Part shown: positions 63,710 through 64,000 of the stretch, in pieces | Numbering within the stretch: position 1 is the first letter of the stretch | Layout of the letters: the number at the start of each line of letters is the position of its first letter | NCBI RefSeq assembly: GCF_036227225.1 | Contig: NZ_CP109444.1 | Span: 6,925,501-6,989,500, forward strand | Reading direction: 5' to 3' | Source: Streptomyces sp. NBC_01478 | Lineage (GTDB): Bacteria > Actinomycetota > Actinomycetes > Streptomycetales > Streptomycetaceae | Length of the DNA: 64,000 nucleotides | Made by a program: the position numbers and the translations under genes | Notes under the pieces: model-generated | Seen by the model: the letters and a program-made list of their open reading frames with translations, nothing else | Databases searched by the model: none | What the model was told of the DNA's origin: nothing

Positions 63710-64000
63710 TCAGGGCCGGAAGCCCGTCACTTGGACCATGCTTCCGTGCGCGTGGCCGTCCGGTTCCTCGACCTCGAATCCGGCCGAGGCGAGGATCGCC
63801 GTCATCACGGCCCGCATCTGGCCGAGCACCGTCTGATAGTGGCGGAGGGCCGGAGGCGGGTTCGCGTAGTCGATCCCCCGGGCGTAGAGCTCGAGCGCGG
63901 GACCTCTCAGCTCCGCGTCCGTGTGCCAGTCCGCGTACACCCCGCCGTCGACGAAGGGCGTGACGTGCACGTCCACGCCGGGCAGGTAGTGCGGACCGCC
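63710..64000 (-). CDS. Partial gene at the window edge, unknown function
   Basis: Open to the right end, so its start lies outside. The visible 96 codons include TPFVDGGVYADWHTDAELRG, PALELYARGIDYANPPPALR and MTAILASAGFEVEEPDG. No family recognised; the mixed alpha/beta pattern with helix YQTVLGQMRAVMTAIL suggests a small soluble protein. Confidence 0.6.
   Translation of the reverse strand, partial: GGPHYLPGVDVHVTPFVDGGVYADWHTDAELRGPALELYARGIDYANPPPALRHYQTVLGQMRAVMTAILASAGFEVEEPDGHAHGSMVQVTGFRP

Overview
This is a high-G+C actinobacterial chromosome segment, almost certainly Streptomyces. The evidence is G/C-rich third codon positions, GTG starts, a Wbl protein, two XRE(DUF5753)/DUF397/ATPase regulator sets, a Zn-type S14 and L36, and an alpha operon without rpsD. 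No tRNA, rRNA, CRISPR array, integrase or transposase gene was recognised.

Layout. (1) 58-19254: a siphovirus-like tail locus, mostly on the minus strand. In transcription order it has a tail terminator, a major tail protein, two tail assembly chaperones joined by a probable programmed -1 frameshift, two short tape-measure proteins, a distal tail protein (Dit), three paralogous fibre-like proteins, a Gp37-like hub and two end proteins, closed by a terminator at 58-90. No capsid, portal, terminase, integrase or sheath gene is present, so this looks like a domesticated headless non-contractile tail module (F-type tailocin-like). It is split between chaperones and tape measures by 4.5 kb holding a WhiJ-like regulator set, twin 63-residue membrane proteins, a repeat-bearing protein and a pseudogene. 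An XRE repressor gene, a Wbl gene, a zinc-ribbon gene and a MerR/AlpA-like gene lie at the upstream end. Three palindromes sharing TGCGCGCA lie before the tail operon, the repressor gene and the wbl gene.

(2) 19358-24641: a DUF1707 gene, then the str operon (rpsL-rpsG-fusA-tuf) with a clear promoter and a terminator. (3) 24697-34910: accessory DNA between str and S10. The highlight is a two-gene RiPP locus: a 26-codon precursor ending in AWYLWY and one cytochrome P450, the architecture of tryptorubin-type atropopeptides, with a 17-bp perfect hairpin between the genes. It is followed by an unusual pair (870-residue protein plus M14-like peptidase), a Uma2-family gene, a helix-turn-helix protein, a second WhiJ-like set and a secreted PL9-type pectate lyase with LacI-type operators.

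(4) 35513-54238: S10, spc and alpha operons (rpsJ to truA). A pseudogene with several frameshifts separates rplO from secY, a strong hairpin separates rpsQ from rplN, and Streptomyces-type repeats flank map, rpoA and rplQ. The rpsL and rpsJ leaders share an identical 25-bp stem-loop element. (5) 54259-64000: two Tat-exported beta-helix (pectate-lyase-3 fold) proteins flanking a membrane protein, rplM-rpsI and glmM, then a DUF389 membrane protein, coaA and a gene cut by the window edge.

Most of the translation genes form one growth-linked block. The tail locus and RiPP locus are accessory insertions around it, each with local regulatory signals.
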